The notes under the pieces: model-generated
Told to the model about the DNA's origin: nothing
What the model saw: the letters and a program-made list of their open reading frames with translations, nothing else
Database searches by the model: none
Shown: positions 33,099 to 40,111 of the stretch, one piece after another
How positions within the stretch are numbered: the first letter of the stretch is position 1
How the letters are laid out: the number at the start of each line of letters is the position of its first letter
NCBI RefSeq assembly: GCF_000199675.1
Contig: NC_014960.1
Location: forward strand, 310,001-374,000
From: Anaerolinea thermophila UNI-1
GTDB lineage: Bacteria; Chloroflexota; Anaerolineae; Anaerolineales; Anaerolineaceae
DNA length: 64,000 bases
Direction: 5' to 3'
Program-made: the position numbers and the translations under genes

Positions 33099-34790
33099 TT
33101 ATACCTGCATGGCGGAGAGCATGGCATCCACCACACGGCGCAGGGTCTCAGCATCAAAGGCAAGGCGCGCGCCCCCCGTCTGATACAACTGCGGCAGGGT
33201 CACCGTGCCGCCCAGCGAGAGGGCTTTGCGGTACGCCTGCACCGCGCCAGTGCGGTCTTTGAGCGAGTTGAGCCACACCTGCGCCGCGCCCAACTGCGCC
33301 AGCCCGTACTCCACGTAGTAGAAAGGCACCTGGAAGATGTGCAGTTTCCGGTGCCAGCCGGTGGCGACCACATCCTCAAAGCCGCTTTCGTCCACGCCCA
33401 CCATGAAGCGCCGCCACAGGTTGCTCCAGGTTTTATCGCACTCGGCAGGGTCGGCAGCCAGGCGCGGATTTTCGTACACCCAGTGCTGGAACGAATCGAC
33501 CACCGCCATGTAGGGCCAGAAGAGGATGGCTTTCTCAAACTGCTCCCAGCGGGCGCGTTGAGCCTCTTCGGGGGTGTAAAATGCACCATGCTCGCGGGTG
33601 AGGAAGGGCAAGCCGAGGTACTCCATGCTCATCGAAGCCACCTCGGCAAATTCCATGGGCACGCTCAACTGCTGGATGTAGGGCAGGGCGGCGCTTTCAA
33701 AGACATGGAAGGCATGCCCGCCTTCATGGAGCAGTGTGGAGACATCATCCTGCGTACCGACGGCGTTCATGAAGATAAAGGGCTTGCGCGCTACGGCAAA
33801 AGAGGTGCAGTAGCCGCCGGGGGCTTTGTTCTTGCGGTTGTCCAGGTCGAGCAGACGCTCGCGGCGCATGGTGTCGAAGCGCTCGCCCAGCACGGGGTCA
33901 ATGTGATGGAAGATGGCGGAGATGCCCTGTTCGAAGGTCTCCACCGAATCAAAGGGGCGCAGTCCGGGGCGTCCAAGCGGGTCAACATCCACATCCCATG
34001 GGCGCAGGGCGGGTAAGCCCATCTGCTTGCGGCGTTCCTCGCGCAGTTGCCGGGCGGCAGGCACTACGGCTTCTTCAATGGCGGCGCAGAAGCGCTTGCT
34101 GTCTTCGGGGGTGTAGTCAAATCTCAGCATTTGTTTCCAGCGGTAAGCGCGGTAATCGGGCGCGCCGGCGTTGGCGGCGATTTTCTGGCGCAGTTCCAGC
34201 AACTGCACCCACAGGTCGTTCAGCGCCTGACGGTCAGCCAGTCGCCGCTCGGCGGAGAGCCGCCACACCTTTTCGCGCAGGGCGCGGTCGGGGTCGTGCA
34301 GGTAGGGGGTCAGCGCGGTGAGGGTTTTTTCCTCGCCGTCCCACTGTACGGTTTGCGCGCCGACAATGCGGTCGTATTCCTTGGTGAGTTTCTGTTCCTC
34401 TGCCAGCAGGGGCAGGTTTTCGGGACGGAAGAGTTCGGCTTCGGCGCGCAGGTTGCGCAGGGGAATTTCAAAGCCCTCGGGTTCCAGACCGCTGTGGAGC
34501 AGTTTTTCCTTCAGCGCCTGTTCGGCTTCCATGGATTGGGTGTAGGTCTCGTCCAGGAAGCGCATGTACAGCGCGCGGCTTTCCTCGTCGGCGGTGTTCA
34601 CCGTCACGGCGACGTATAAACGGTTATAGAGTTCATCCACCCGTTCGGCGATGCTCGTCCAGTCCTTCAGCCACTCCGTCAGGGTGGCTTGGGTGAGCGG
34701 GCGCTGTTTCAGGTCATCGTAGTAGGGCGCAAAATCCGCCCACGTCCAGTTGCGCAGTTCAGCGGGGTTGGTGGGAAGTTGGTCAAACAT
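33099..34790 (-). CDS. M3 family oligoendopeptidase
   Basis: 563 residues, typical for PepF/M3B peptidases. The zinc motif HEGGHAFH (HExxH class) is followed by the glutamate-bearing ASMSMEYLGLPF helix; the N-terminal half is all-helical. It is a cytoplasmic metallopeptidase cleaving short peptides, usually 6-20 residues, with a role in peptide recycling. AAAGGAG lies six bases before the ATG. It follows gatCA on the same strand after a 26-base gap and may be cotranscribed. Confidence 0.92.
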   Translation of the reverse strand: MFDQLPTNPAELRNWTWADFAPYYDDLKQRPLTQATLTEWLKDWTSIAERVDELYNRLYVAVTVNTADEESRALYMRFLDETYTQSMEAEQALKEKLLHSGLEPEGFEIPLRNLRAEAELFRPENLPLLAEEQKLTKEYDRIVGAQTVQWDGEEKTLTALTPYLHDPDRALREKVWRLSAERRLADRQALNDLWVQLLELRQKIAANAGAPDYRAYRWKQMLRFDYTPEDSKRFCAAIEEAVVPAARQLREERRKQMGLPALRPWDVDVDPLGRPGLRPFDSVETFEQGISAIFHHIDPVLGERFDTMRRERLLDLDNRKNKAPGGYCTSFAVARKPFIFMNAVGTQDDVSTLLHEGGHAFHVFESAALPYIQQLSVPMEFAEVASMSMEYLGLPFLTREHGAFYTPEEAQRARWEQFEKAILFWPYMAVVDSFQHWVYENPRLAADPAECDKTWSNLWRRFMVGVDESGFEDVVATGWHRKLHIFQVPFYYVEYGLAQLGAAQVWLNSLKDRTGAVQAYRKALSLGGTVTLPQLYQTGGARLAFDAETLRRVVDAMLSAMQV

Positions 34791-34816
34791 GGAATCTCCT
34801 TTGAACAGATAAGGGT

Positions 34817-36307
34817 TTAGGGGGCAGTGGGGGGACGGCGCAGATGCCAGTCGGTTACCTGCTGGTAGGCGTGCGCCGTCTGGAAGAGGATTTCCTCGCG
34901 GAAGGGGGCGCTCATCAGTTGGATGCCGATGGGCAGTCCCGCCGCGCTGAAGCCTGCGGGGAACGCCAAGCCTGGCACACCGGCAAGGTTGGCGGGCAGG
35001 GTGAAGATATCTTCCAGGTACATGGCGAGAGGGTCGTCGGTATGCTCGCCAAGGCGGAAGGCGGGGGTGGGCGCAACCGGGCAGGCGATGACATCCACCT
35101 GCTGGAAGGCGTCCAGAAAATCCTGGCGGATGAGGGTGCGCACCTTCTGCGCCTGCGCGTAGTAGGCATCGTAATACCCGGCGGAGAGCGCATAAGTGCC
35201 CAGCATGATGCGGCGTTTCACTTCAGCGCCAAAGCCGCTCCCGCGGGTGCGGTCGAACATCTCCCACAGGCGTTCGGCGGGGGCGCGCAAGCCAAAGCGC
35301 ACGCCGTCGTAGCGCGCCAGATTGGCAGAGGCTTCGGCAGGGGCAATGAGGTAATACACCGGCAGGGCGTATTCGGTATGGGGCAGGCGCACCATCTGCA
35401 CGGTTGCGCCTAAATGCTCCAGTTGGGCAATGGCGGCGCGCACGGCTTGTTCTACCTCTGCCGACATGCCGGGGATGAAGTACTCCTGCGGCACGCCAAT
35501 GCGCAGTCCCTTCAGCGCGGGTTCATCCGGCAGGGTGATGGGTGAGACCGCTTCGCGCGCTGAGGTCGAATCCAGCGGATCGTGTCCTGCCATGAGCGAG
35601 AAGAACAGCGCCGTCTCGGCGGCACTGCGGGCAAACACGCCTACCGTGTCCAGCGATGAACCATAAGCCACCAGCCCGTAGCGCGACACGCGCCCGTAGG
35701 TGGGTTTGATGCCGGTCACACCGCAGTAAGCCGCGGGCTGACGGATGCTCCCGCCCGTATCCGAGCCCAGCGCGGCGGGGGTCATGCGCGCGGCAACGGC
35801 GCTGGCGCTCCCGCCGGATGAGCCGCCGGGTACGTGCGCGGGATTCCAGGGGTTGCGGGTAGCGCCAAAGGCGGAGTTTTCGGTGGAAGAGCCCATGGCA
35901 AATTCATCGGTGTTGGTTTTGCCCAGCACCACCACGCCGGCATCCAGCAGACGCTGGACGGCGGTTGCCGTGTAGGGCGGGATGAAGTCCTGCAGGATGC
36001 GAGAGCCGCAGGTGCAGGGTACGCCCTTCAGGCACAGCACATCTTTCACCATCAGGGGGATGCCCAGCAGAGGGGGCAGAGCCTCTTCGGCGGGGGAATC
36101 TGCGCGGCGCCATGCGCGGTAGCGGCGGTCGGCGTCTTCCGCCATGCGCAATGCCAGTTCGGGGGTGAAGGTGATGAGGGTGTGCAGGCTCGGCTCGAGG
36201 CGCTCGATGACCTCGAGAAAGGCGCGGGTCACTTCCACGGCGGAGAAATCGCCGCGGCGCATGCCCGCCAGCAGTTCGGAGACCGAAAGATCGGGAATCC
36301 GGCTCAT
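34817..36307 (-). CDS. gatA: aspartyl/glutamyl-tRNA amidotransferase subunit A
   Basis: 496 residues, full length. Amidase-signature catalytic triad: Lys in LMVKDVLC, and the two serines in PGGSSGGSASAVAA and GSDTGGSIRQPAAY. GatCAB converts Glu-tRNA(Gln) and Asp-tRNA(Asn) to the amidated forms; GatA releases ammonia from glutamine. It starts one base after the gatC stop. gatB is not in the window, so the complex is encoded at two loci. Confidence 0.93.
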   Translation of the reverse strand: MSRIPDLSVSELLAGMRRGDFSAVEVTRAFLEVIERLEPSLHTLITFTPELALRMAEDADRRYRAWRRADSPAEEALPPLLGIPLMVKDVLCLKGVPCTCGSRILQDFIPPYTATAVQRLLDAGVVVLGKTNTDEFAMGSSTENSAFGATRNPWNPAHVPGGSSGGSASAVAARMTPAALGSDTGGSIRQPAAYCGVTGIKPTYGRVSRYGLVAYGSSLDTVGVFARSAAETALFFSLMAGHDPLDSTSAREAVSPITLPDEPALKGLRIGVPQEYFIPGMSAEVEQAVRAAIAQLEHLGATVQMVRLPHTEYALPVYYLIAPAEASANLARYDGVRFGLRAPAERLWEMFDRTRGSGFGAEVKRRIMLGTYALSAGYYDAYYAQAQKVRTLIRQDFLDAFQQVDVIACPVAPTPAFRLGEHTDDPLAMYLEDIFTLPANLAGVPGLAFPAGFSAAGLPIGIQLMSAPFREEILFQTAHAYQQVTDWHLRRPPTAP

Positions 36308-36308
36308 C

Positions 36309-36599
36309 TCATCCCTCCAGCACCGGCGGCACGCGGAATTGATCGTTCTGCACCTGCGGCGCGTTGCTCAGCACCTCAGCGGTGGACAGTCCCTGCGCGG
36401 GTACATCTTCACGCAGGGGCGCCTGAGCGTTGAACGTCCAGGCGGTGGGGGAGATGGAGCGGGTATCCACTTCCTGCAGGCGGGCGGCGTACTCCAGAAT
36501 TGCCGACAACTGCTCGCGGAAGCGGTTCTTTTCCTCCTCAGTGAGTTCCAGGTGTGCCAGACGGGCGATGTGTTCAACCTCAGCCAGGGTGAGGGACAT
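36309..36599 (-). CDS. gatC: aspartyl/glutamyl-tRNA amidotransferase subunit C
   Basis: 96 residues. Typical GatC: LTLAEVEHIARLAHLELTEE at the N-terminus and a belt-like C-terminal tail (LREDVPAQGL, ending FRVPPVLEG). It stabilises the GatA-GatB complex. The AAGGAGGTG ribosome site lies in the loop of a small hairpin (GGACAC with GTGTCC) and a TATAAT box is at 36631-36636 on the minus strand. Confidence 0.93.
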   Translation of the reverse strand: MSLTLAEVEHIARLAHLELTEEEKNRFREQLSAILEYAARLQEVDTRSISPTAWTFNAQAPLREDVPAQGLSTAEVLSNAPQVQNDQFRVPPVLEG

Positions 36600-37177
36600 G
36601 CGGACACCTCCTTGCGTGCGCGTGTCCCTTATTATACTGGCAGTGAGGGGAATGTGGAAAAACGGTTTTTGGGACGGATGAATGGAAAGGCAACTTCATC
36701 GCAATCTTTTTTTGTAAAATGAATGAGAAAAAGACTATTGAGAGGCATAGCGTTTATGGAAGTCTTAAAAAGTTCCAGACATTCTAAGATCACCGGTGAT
36801 TTTGCCGAGGCTCTGGTACTGTACTGGTTGTCGAAATATGGCTTTGAATGTGCCAGGGTTGATCATACGGGAATTGATCTAATCGCCAGGAATCCACACA
36901 ATCAAGAGCTGTTGGGAATTTCGGTGAAAAGCCGCAGTCGAAATACGGGAAAAGAATTTACCAGTGTGTTGATTCCTCGGGACGATGTGGAGAAAGCAGA
37001 AATTGCATGTAAAGCATTCGGATGCATACCATATTTTGCTATCGTAGTGGATGCAGGAAATAAAATTACAGCGTTTATTCTGTCTATGGAGAATCTGTTA
37101 AGAATCACAAAGGGTAAGAAAACTTATAATTGGAAGATGACTCCTAAACATATAGAGGAATACTATAATGATCCAAA

Positions 37178-38099
37178 TATGCTCTGTTGCAATCATGGTT
37201 GAAATGTGGTAAACATACGGTATGACCACACGAGAAAGCAGATACGTCCGAGTGGCGAGGATCGCCTACCGGCTTGCCAAACAAGCATTACCGATGTATT
37301 CACATGCCAAGAGTCCCCATCACTTCACGTTGCCGCAGTTGGGGGCCTGTGTTTTGTTGATGTTCTACCTGAATCTCAGCTATCGCGACATGGAAGAATG
37401 GCTGCTGGCAAGCGATGCGGTTGGTAAGGAGCTGGAATTACCGCGTGTTCCCGATCATACGACCCTGCAACGTACCTACGCCAAGATACGCAAAGCGGAT
37501 TGGATGCGCATGAACGAGACCTTGCTCGAGGAAATCGGACGGCCTGAAGAAGAAGGGGTGGCTGCCGATAGTACCGGCTTCTCACCCGGCCCGGCCAGTT
37601 CTTACTACCAAAGCCGTTCGGGAAAAGCCTATCGCCACTGGGCGAAGGGCGTTTATGCCGTTGGAATTGTCTCGCAATTCATCCTTGCGATGCAATCCGG
37701 CTGGGGTCCAGGTAGCGATGCCCCTTATCTGGGCTATCTGCGCCGCAAAGCCAGGCGGTTTGCCAAACGTCGGGCTTGGGTCTTGCTGGCCGATTCAGGG
37801 TTCGATGGTCGGACTGTCCGGCCTCAAGACTTGATTCCACCCGTTCGGCGAGGTGGAAATTTGCTGGCCCCTGAACGACGAGCAAGAAGCGAGCTTGTCT
37901 CTGCGGCTCGCCTGGATGGTCTCTATGGTCAACGCTGGAAGACCGAAACCGTGAATTCGGTCATCAAGCGCAAATTCGGGCAAGCCATCCGCTCGCGGAA
38001 ACGCAGCCTGCAAAACCGAGAACCGATTATCAAAGGACTGGTCTACAACATACACCGCTAGGTGTATCTCTTCCTAACCTATCTTTGCAACAGAGCAAC
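37178..38099 (+). mobile_element. IS element (DDE transposase, IS5-like), about 0.92 kb
   Basis: Terminal inverted repeats TGCTCTGTTGCAA (37180-37192) and TTGCAACAGAGCA (38085-38097) match over 13 bp. The sequence CCAAATAT occurs at 37173-37180 and again at 38100-38107, marking the target duplication. Because part of it overlaps the left tip, the duplication is 5-8 bp and the left end lies between 37178 and 37181. It carries one transposase gene and splits a nuclease-like gene. Confidence 0.85.
37222..38061 (+). CDS. IS5-like DDE transposase
   Basis: 279 residues. The DDE triad can be seen: VAADSTGF, VLLADSGFDG and ETVNSVIKRKFG with the final Glu, and the N-terminal part (LPQLGACVLLMFYLNLSYRD, PDHTTLQRTYAKI) is that of PF01609-type transposases of the IS4/IS5 superfamily. 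The gene is intact and faces right within the element, so the IS may be active. The YREK signature of IS4 proper is absent. Confidence 0.9.
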   Translation: MTTRESRYVRVARIAYRLAKQALPMYSHAKSPHHFTLPQLGACVLLMFYLNLSYRDMEEWLLASDAVGKELELPRVPDHTTLQRTYAKIRKADWMRMNETLLEEIGRPEEEGVAADSTGFSPGPASSYYQSRSGKAYRHWAKGVYAVGIVSQFILAMQSGWGPGSDAPYLGYLRRKARRFAKRRAWVLLADSGFDGRTVRPQDLIPPVRRGGNLLAPERRARSELVSAARLDGLYGQRWKTETVNSVIKRKFGQAIRSRKRSLQNREPIIKGLVYNIHR

Positions 38100-38228
38100 C
38101 CAAATATTGTAATCGTGGAGTTTCATTATGAAACAAAACGCTGGTTTGCCTGAAAATAACCGGGCTCGGGGGAATCAAATAGTGTGACCAAACGCAGAAT
38201 GCTTCCTGAAGAATTAAGAAGATCCTCC

Positions 38229-38453
38229 TCAGGGTTTATGGGGGAGAGACTGTCCCTTTTGTTGTTCAATCTCGTGGACTATTTCCTGTAAACTTTTGCC
38301 GGCAAACAGAGACGCACGTTCCCTGGTGTAATCTCCAAAACCGGTGGTAAATTGCCTGAGGAAGCGTACCGCGTTGACGACTCCCAATTCCTGATACAGT
38401 AACTGAATCGCCTGCTGATTGATCTCCGCTAAAGGTTTCATCATAGTGCTCAT
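38229..38453 (-). CDS. small protein paired with a PIN-domain gene, putative antitoxin
   Basis: 74 residues, largely helical: EINQQAIQLLYQELGVVNAV, a Phe/Gly-rich middle (QFTTGFGDYTRERASLF) and a charged tail (LQEIVHEIEQQKG). Its ATG overlaps the (frame-shifted) stop of the PIN gene as ATGA, so both were translated as a pair. The order toxin-then-partner and the size suit a toxin-antitoxin unit, but no known DNA-binding antitoxin fold is visible. Function unproven. Confidence 0.6.
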   Translation of the reverse strand: MSTMMKPLAEINQQAIQLLYQELGVVNAVRFLRQFTTGFGDYTRERASLFAGKSLQEIVHEIEQQKGQSLPHKP

Positions 38454-38886
38454 TTTTCAATCTCCTGAATCAATTCTACCGGTGAAACGCCTTTGACCTG
38501 TAACTCAATTTGTTTTGATTTTCGCAATAGCCGGTCATCGCAGGTGCAGAAATAATCGGCTTTTCCTGTTTCCGCCAGTGCCAGGTGCAATGCATCCAAA
38601 GGTTGGAGACCCAAATTGTTAATTGTTTTGCACGCTGGATGGCTTCTGGTGAAAGTGATAAATGCTCTCTGGCTTTGGATAAGACGGCTCTGGCATGTTC
38701 ACGGCGTAGAGGGAAGGGATTTTGTTCTGTTTCAAATACCAGCGCATCTGAAGAAAACAATTCAAGGATACCCCTTTCGAATAGAGAAAGAATACCTAAA
38801 ACCGCTTCGGCTTCCAGCACAATTCGTATCTGGTCAAAGGTGTCAAGTGGTCTTTGAATTGCGCATACATCCAGATAGATTTTCAC
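38450..38886 (-). pseudogene. PIN-domain (VapC-like) ribonuclease, frameshifted
   Basis: The first 88 codons give a PIN N-terminus (MKIYLDVCAIQRPLDTFDQI, with the first Asp) and a helical middle ending EAIQRAKQL. The frame is then lost; one frame over, the protein resumes as LGLQPLDALHLALAETGKAD, FCTCDDRLLRKSK and ELQVKGVSPVELIQ, the second half of a PIN domain with the DALHLA and D-D acidic motifs. A single base missing in the A/T tract near 38612-38620 explains it. VapC-like PIN toxins cleave RNA. Either the toxin is dead here or the base is a sequence error. Confidence 0.75.
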
Positions 38887-38926
38887 AAAATTATTGTAGC
38901 ATCTTTAAATTCAAAACCAAAATTCC

Positions 38927-38955
38927 TTGCCATTCTTTGCGCCTTTTGATATAAT
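38927..38955 (+). promoter_or_regulatory. promoter of tRNA-Val
   Basis: TTGCCA (38927-38932), 17-bp spacer, TATAAT (38950-38955), 12 bases before the mature tRNA. Confidence 0.8.
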
Positions 38956-38967
38956 CCAAGCAACTTT

Positions 38968-39045
38968 GGGCGCGTAGCTCAGCTGGTCAGAGCGCACGGT
39001 TCACATCCGTGAGGTTCGGGGGTTCGAGCCCCTCCGCGCCCACCA
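38968..39045 (+). tRNA. tRNA-Val (anticodon CAC)
   Basis: Acceptor GGGCGCG (38968-38974) pairs with CGCGCCC (39035-39041). The D arm has AGCTGGTCAGA; the anticodon stem CACGG/CCGTG closes the loop TTCACAT with anticodon CAC at 39002-39004, reading GUG. The T arm is GGGGGTTCGAGCCCCT. The CCA end is encoded (39043-39045). A good promoter precedes it and a terminator follows. Confidence 0.95.
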
Positions 39046-39057
39046 TATTTTCCTCAA

Positions 39058-39093
39058 CAGACGCCAACGCCGGGCGTCTGTTTGTTTTTTTTT
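39058..39093 (+). terminator. Rho-independent terminator of tRNA-Val
   Basis: CAGACGCC (39058-39065) pairs with GGCGTCTG (39073-39080), followed by TTTGTTTTTTTTT. Confidence 0.9.
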
Positions 39094-39673
39094 ACGCGCG
39101 GATGGCGTCCATTTCGGGTTGGATTTCCCCCCAGCGGTTGAAGAACACTACCTCTTCAAAGGCTTTGCGACTGCGCTGACTCAGACGCTCGCGGGCGGCT
39201 TCGTCATACGATTCGCTTGCCGGGTATGCCAGCGGGGTGATCATCAGCACGCGCACATCCTCGGGAATGTGCAGGTGGCGCTTGAGGGCTGCCTCATCGA
39301 ATCCTGCCATGGGGTGGGTGACCAGCCCGAAATCGGTGGCGGCAAGCAAGAGGTTAGCAACCGCCATGCCGGTGTCGAACAGGTAGTACTCCCTGCCGTT
39401 GCTGATGGAGTCATCCTGCGGGCGGGCGCACACGGCGATGACCACTGGCGCATTGCGAATCACGGCGTTGGTGCCGGTCACGGCGGCATCCACCAATGCC
39501 TGCACGGCGGGTTGTCCCTGCACGACCACAAAACGCCAGGGCTGATGATTGCGCGAAGATGCAGCGTAGCGGGCGGCATCCAGCACGGTGTAGAGAATCC
39601 CGGGTTCGATTTCCCGCGGAGAAATTTGTTCCTTCAAACTGCAACGATTTCGGATGACTTCAAGGGTTTCCAT
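39092..39673 (-). CDS. nitroreductase family protein
   Basis: 193 residues from the ATG at 39673 (CTGGAG nine bases upstream); frames reaching further lack a ribosome site. FMN-binding nitroreductase features: AARYAASSRNHQPWRFVVVQ near the N-terminus, FDTGMAVANLLLAATDFGL and the dimer-interface tail SRKAFEEVVFFNRWG. The family reduces nitro compounds, quinones or flavins with NAD(P)H. It faces away from the ilv leader and is probably a single-gene unit. Substrate unknown. Confidence 0.88.
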   Translation of the reverse strand: METLEVIRNRCSLKEQISPREIEPGILYTVLDAARYAASSRNHQPWRFVVVQGQPAVQALVDAAVTGTNAVIRNAPVVIAVCARPQDDSISNGREYYLFDTGMAVANLLLAATDFGLVTHPMAGFDEAALKRHLHIPEDVRVLMITPLAYPASESYDEAARERLSQRSRKAFEEVVFFNRWGEIQPEMDAIRA

Positions 39674-39843
39674 CTGTTTGTGCTCCAGAGCCTTTCGGAT
39701 CATTCCTGTCCGATGAATTTCGTCCGAATTGTATCTGCTTTTTTTGCAGAAAGGGGAGGGGAAGAAGGTTTGTACACCCTTCCCTTTTTCGATGGGGTTA
39801 TTTTTTGTCCCATTTTTCACCCATTAATTACCCATTCTGCCCC

Positions 39844-39871
39844 TTGACTTTTGCTTTCCAGCCCTTAAAAT
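39844..39871 (+). promoter_or_regulatory. promoter of the ilv-leu operon
   Basis: TTGACT (39844-39849), 16-bp spacer, TAAAAT (39866-39871). Transcription should start near 39878, leaving a leader of about 230 bases before ilvD. Confidence 0.75.
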
Positions 39872-39912
39872 AAGGCGAAATTCACCCCAAAAGGTACTTG
39901 AAAGTCAAAAAG

Positions 39913-40032
39913 ATGTTTTCGTCCTTCTCGCTGTTCATCCTGTTCCTTATTGCGGTTCTCGTAATTATCCTCGAGAACCCATTACCCGTTTGGGCGGTCA
40001 GGATGAGCGCAGGAATGAACGAAGAAGATTAA
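39913..40032 (+). CDS. ilv operon leader peptide (39 aa)
   Basis: A short ORF between the ilv promoter and the attenuator. Residues 7-20 read LFILFLIAVLVIIL, 11 of 14 being Leu, Ile or Val, with further Leu24, Val26 and Val29. This is the hallmark of leader peptides whose translation senses branched-chain aminoacyl-tRNA supply, as in IlvL of enterobacteria. The codons are mixed (CTG, CTT, CTC, ATC, ATT, GTT, GTA). A weak GAAAG site is found eight bases upstream of the ATG. The ORF ends 26 bases before the terminator hairpin. It is too short for usual gene callers. Confidence 0.75.
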   Translation: MFSSFSLFILFLIAVLVIILENPLPVWAVRMSAGMNEED

Positions 40033-40088
40033 TTCAACCGAACGCAACACAGACCAGAAGAACCGCCCAAACCGGGCGGTTCTTTTTT
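39954..40088 (+). promoter_or_regulatory. ribosome-mediated transcription attenuator of the ilv-leu operon
   Basis: Terminator: AAGAACCGCCC (40058-40068) with GGGCGGTTCTT (40074-40084) and a T-run to 40088. Antiterminator: GTTTGGGCGGT (39988-39998) is perfectly complementary to ACCGCCCAAAC (40062-40072), which includes most of the terminator's left arm. Upstream, GGTTCTCG (39954-39961) and CGAGAACC (39972-39979) form a hairpin lying exactly over the Val-Leu-Val-Ile-Ile-Leu codons. A ribosome stalled on those codons would leave the antiterminator arm free; a fast ribosome would cover or refold it, allowing termination. The logic is that of enterobacterial ilv/leu attenuation; activity is inferred. 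Confidence 0.8.
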
Positions 40089-40111
40089 CAATCTTGTCCT
40101 GTGGAGAAGCC

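Larger units (their letters stand above)
36756..38153 (+). pseudogene. PD-(D/E)XK-like nuclease gene interrupted by an insertion sequence
   Basis: The 5' part (36756-37202) encodes 148 residues with a restriction-nuclease-like core: GDFAEALVLYWLSKYGFECA with Glu18, THTGID-type Asp41 (HTGIDLIARNP) and GISVKSR, where the usual E/QxK reads SVK (Lys58). After codon 141 the frame runs into the insertion sequence and stops at 37202. The missing end lies beyond the element: reading on from CCAAAT at 38100 in the same frame gives PNIVIVEFHYETKRWFA and a stop at 38153. The original protein was therefore 156 residues. The start at 36756 is preferred (GAGAGG site); 36723 is an alternative. Flanking bases are AT-rich. 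Confidence 0.75.

Noticed and set aside
37178..38099. IS6-family element, because the tips contain CTGTTGCAA
   Set aside because: The transposase has the PF01609-like DDE arrangement and length of IS4/IS5 relatives, not the IS6 enzyme; the tip similarity is short.
39878..40111. T-box leader for the ilv operon
   Set aside because: No T-box consensus (TGGNACCGCG) or specifier-loop layout is seen; the hydrophobic leader peptide explains the region better.
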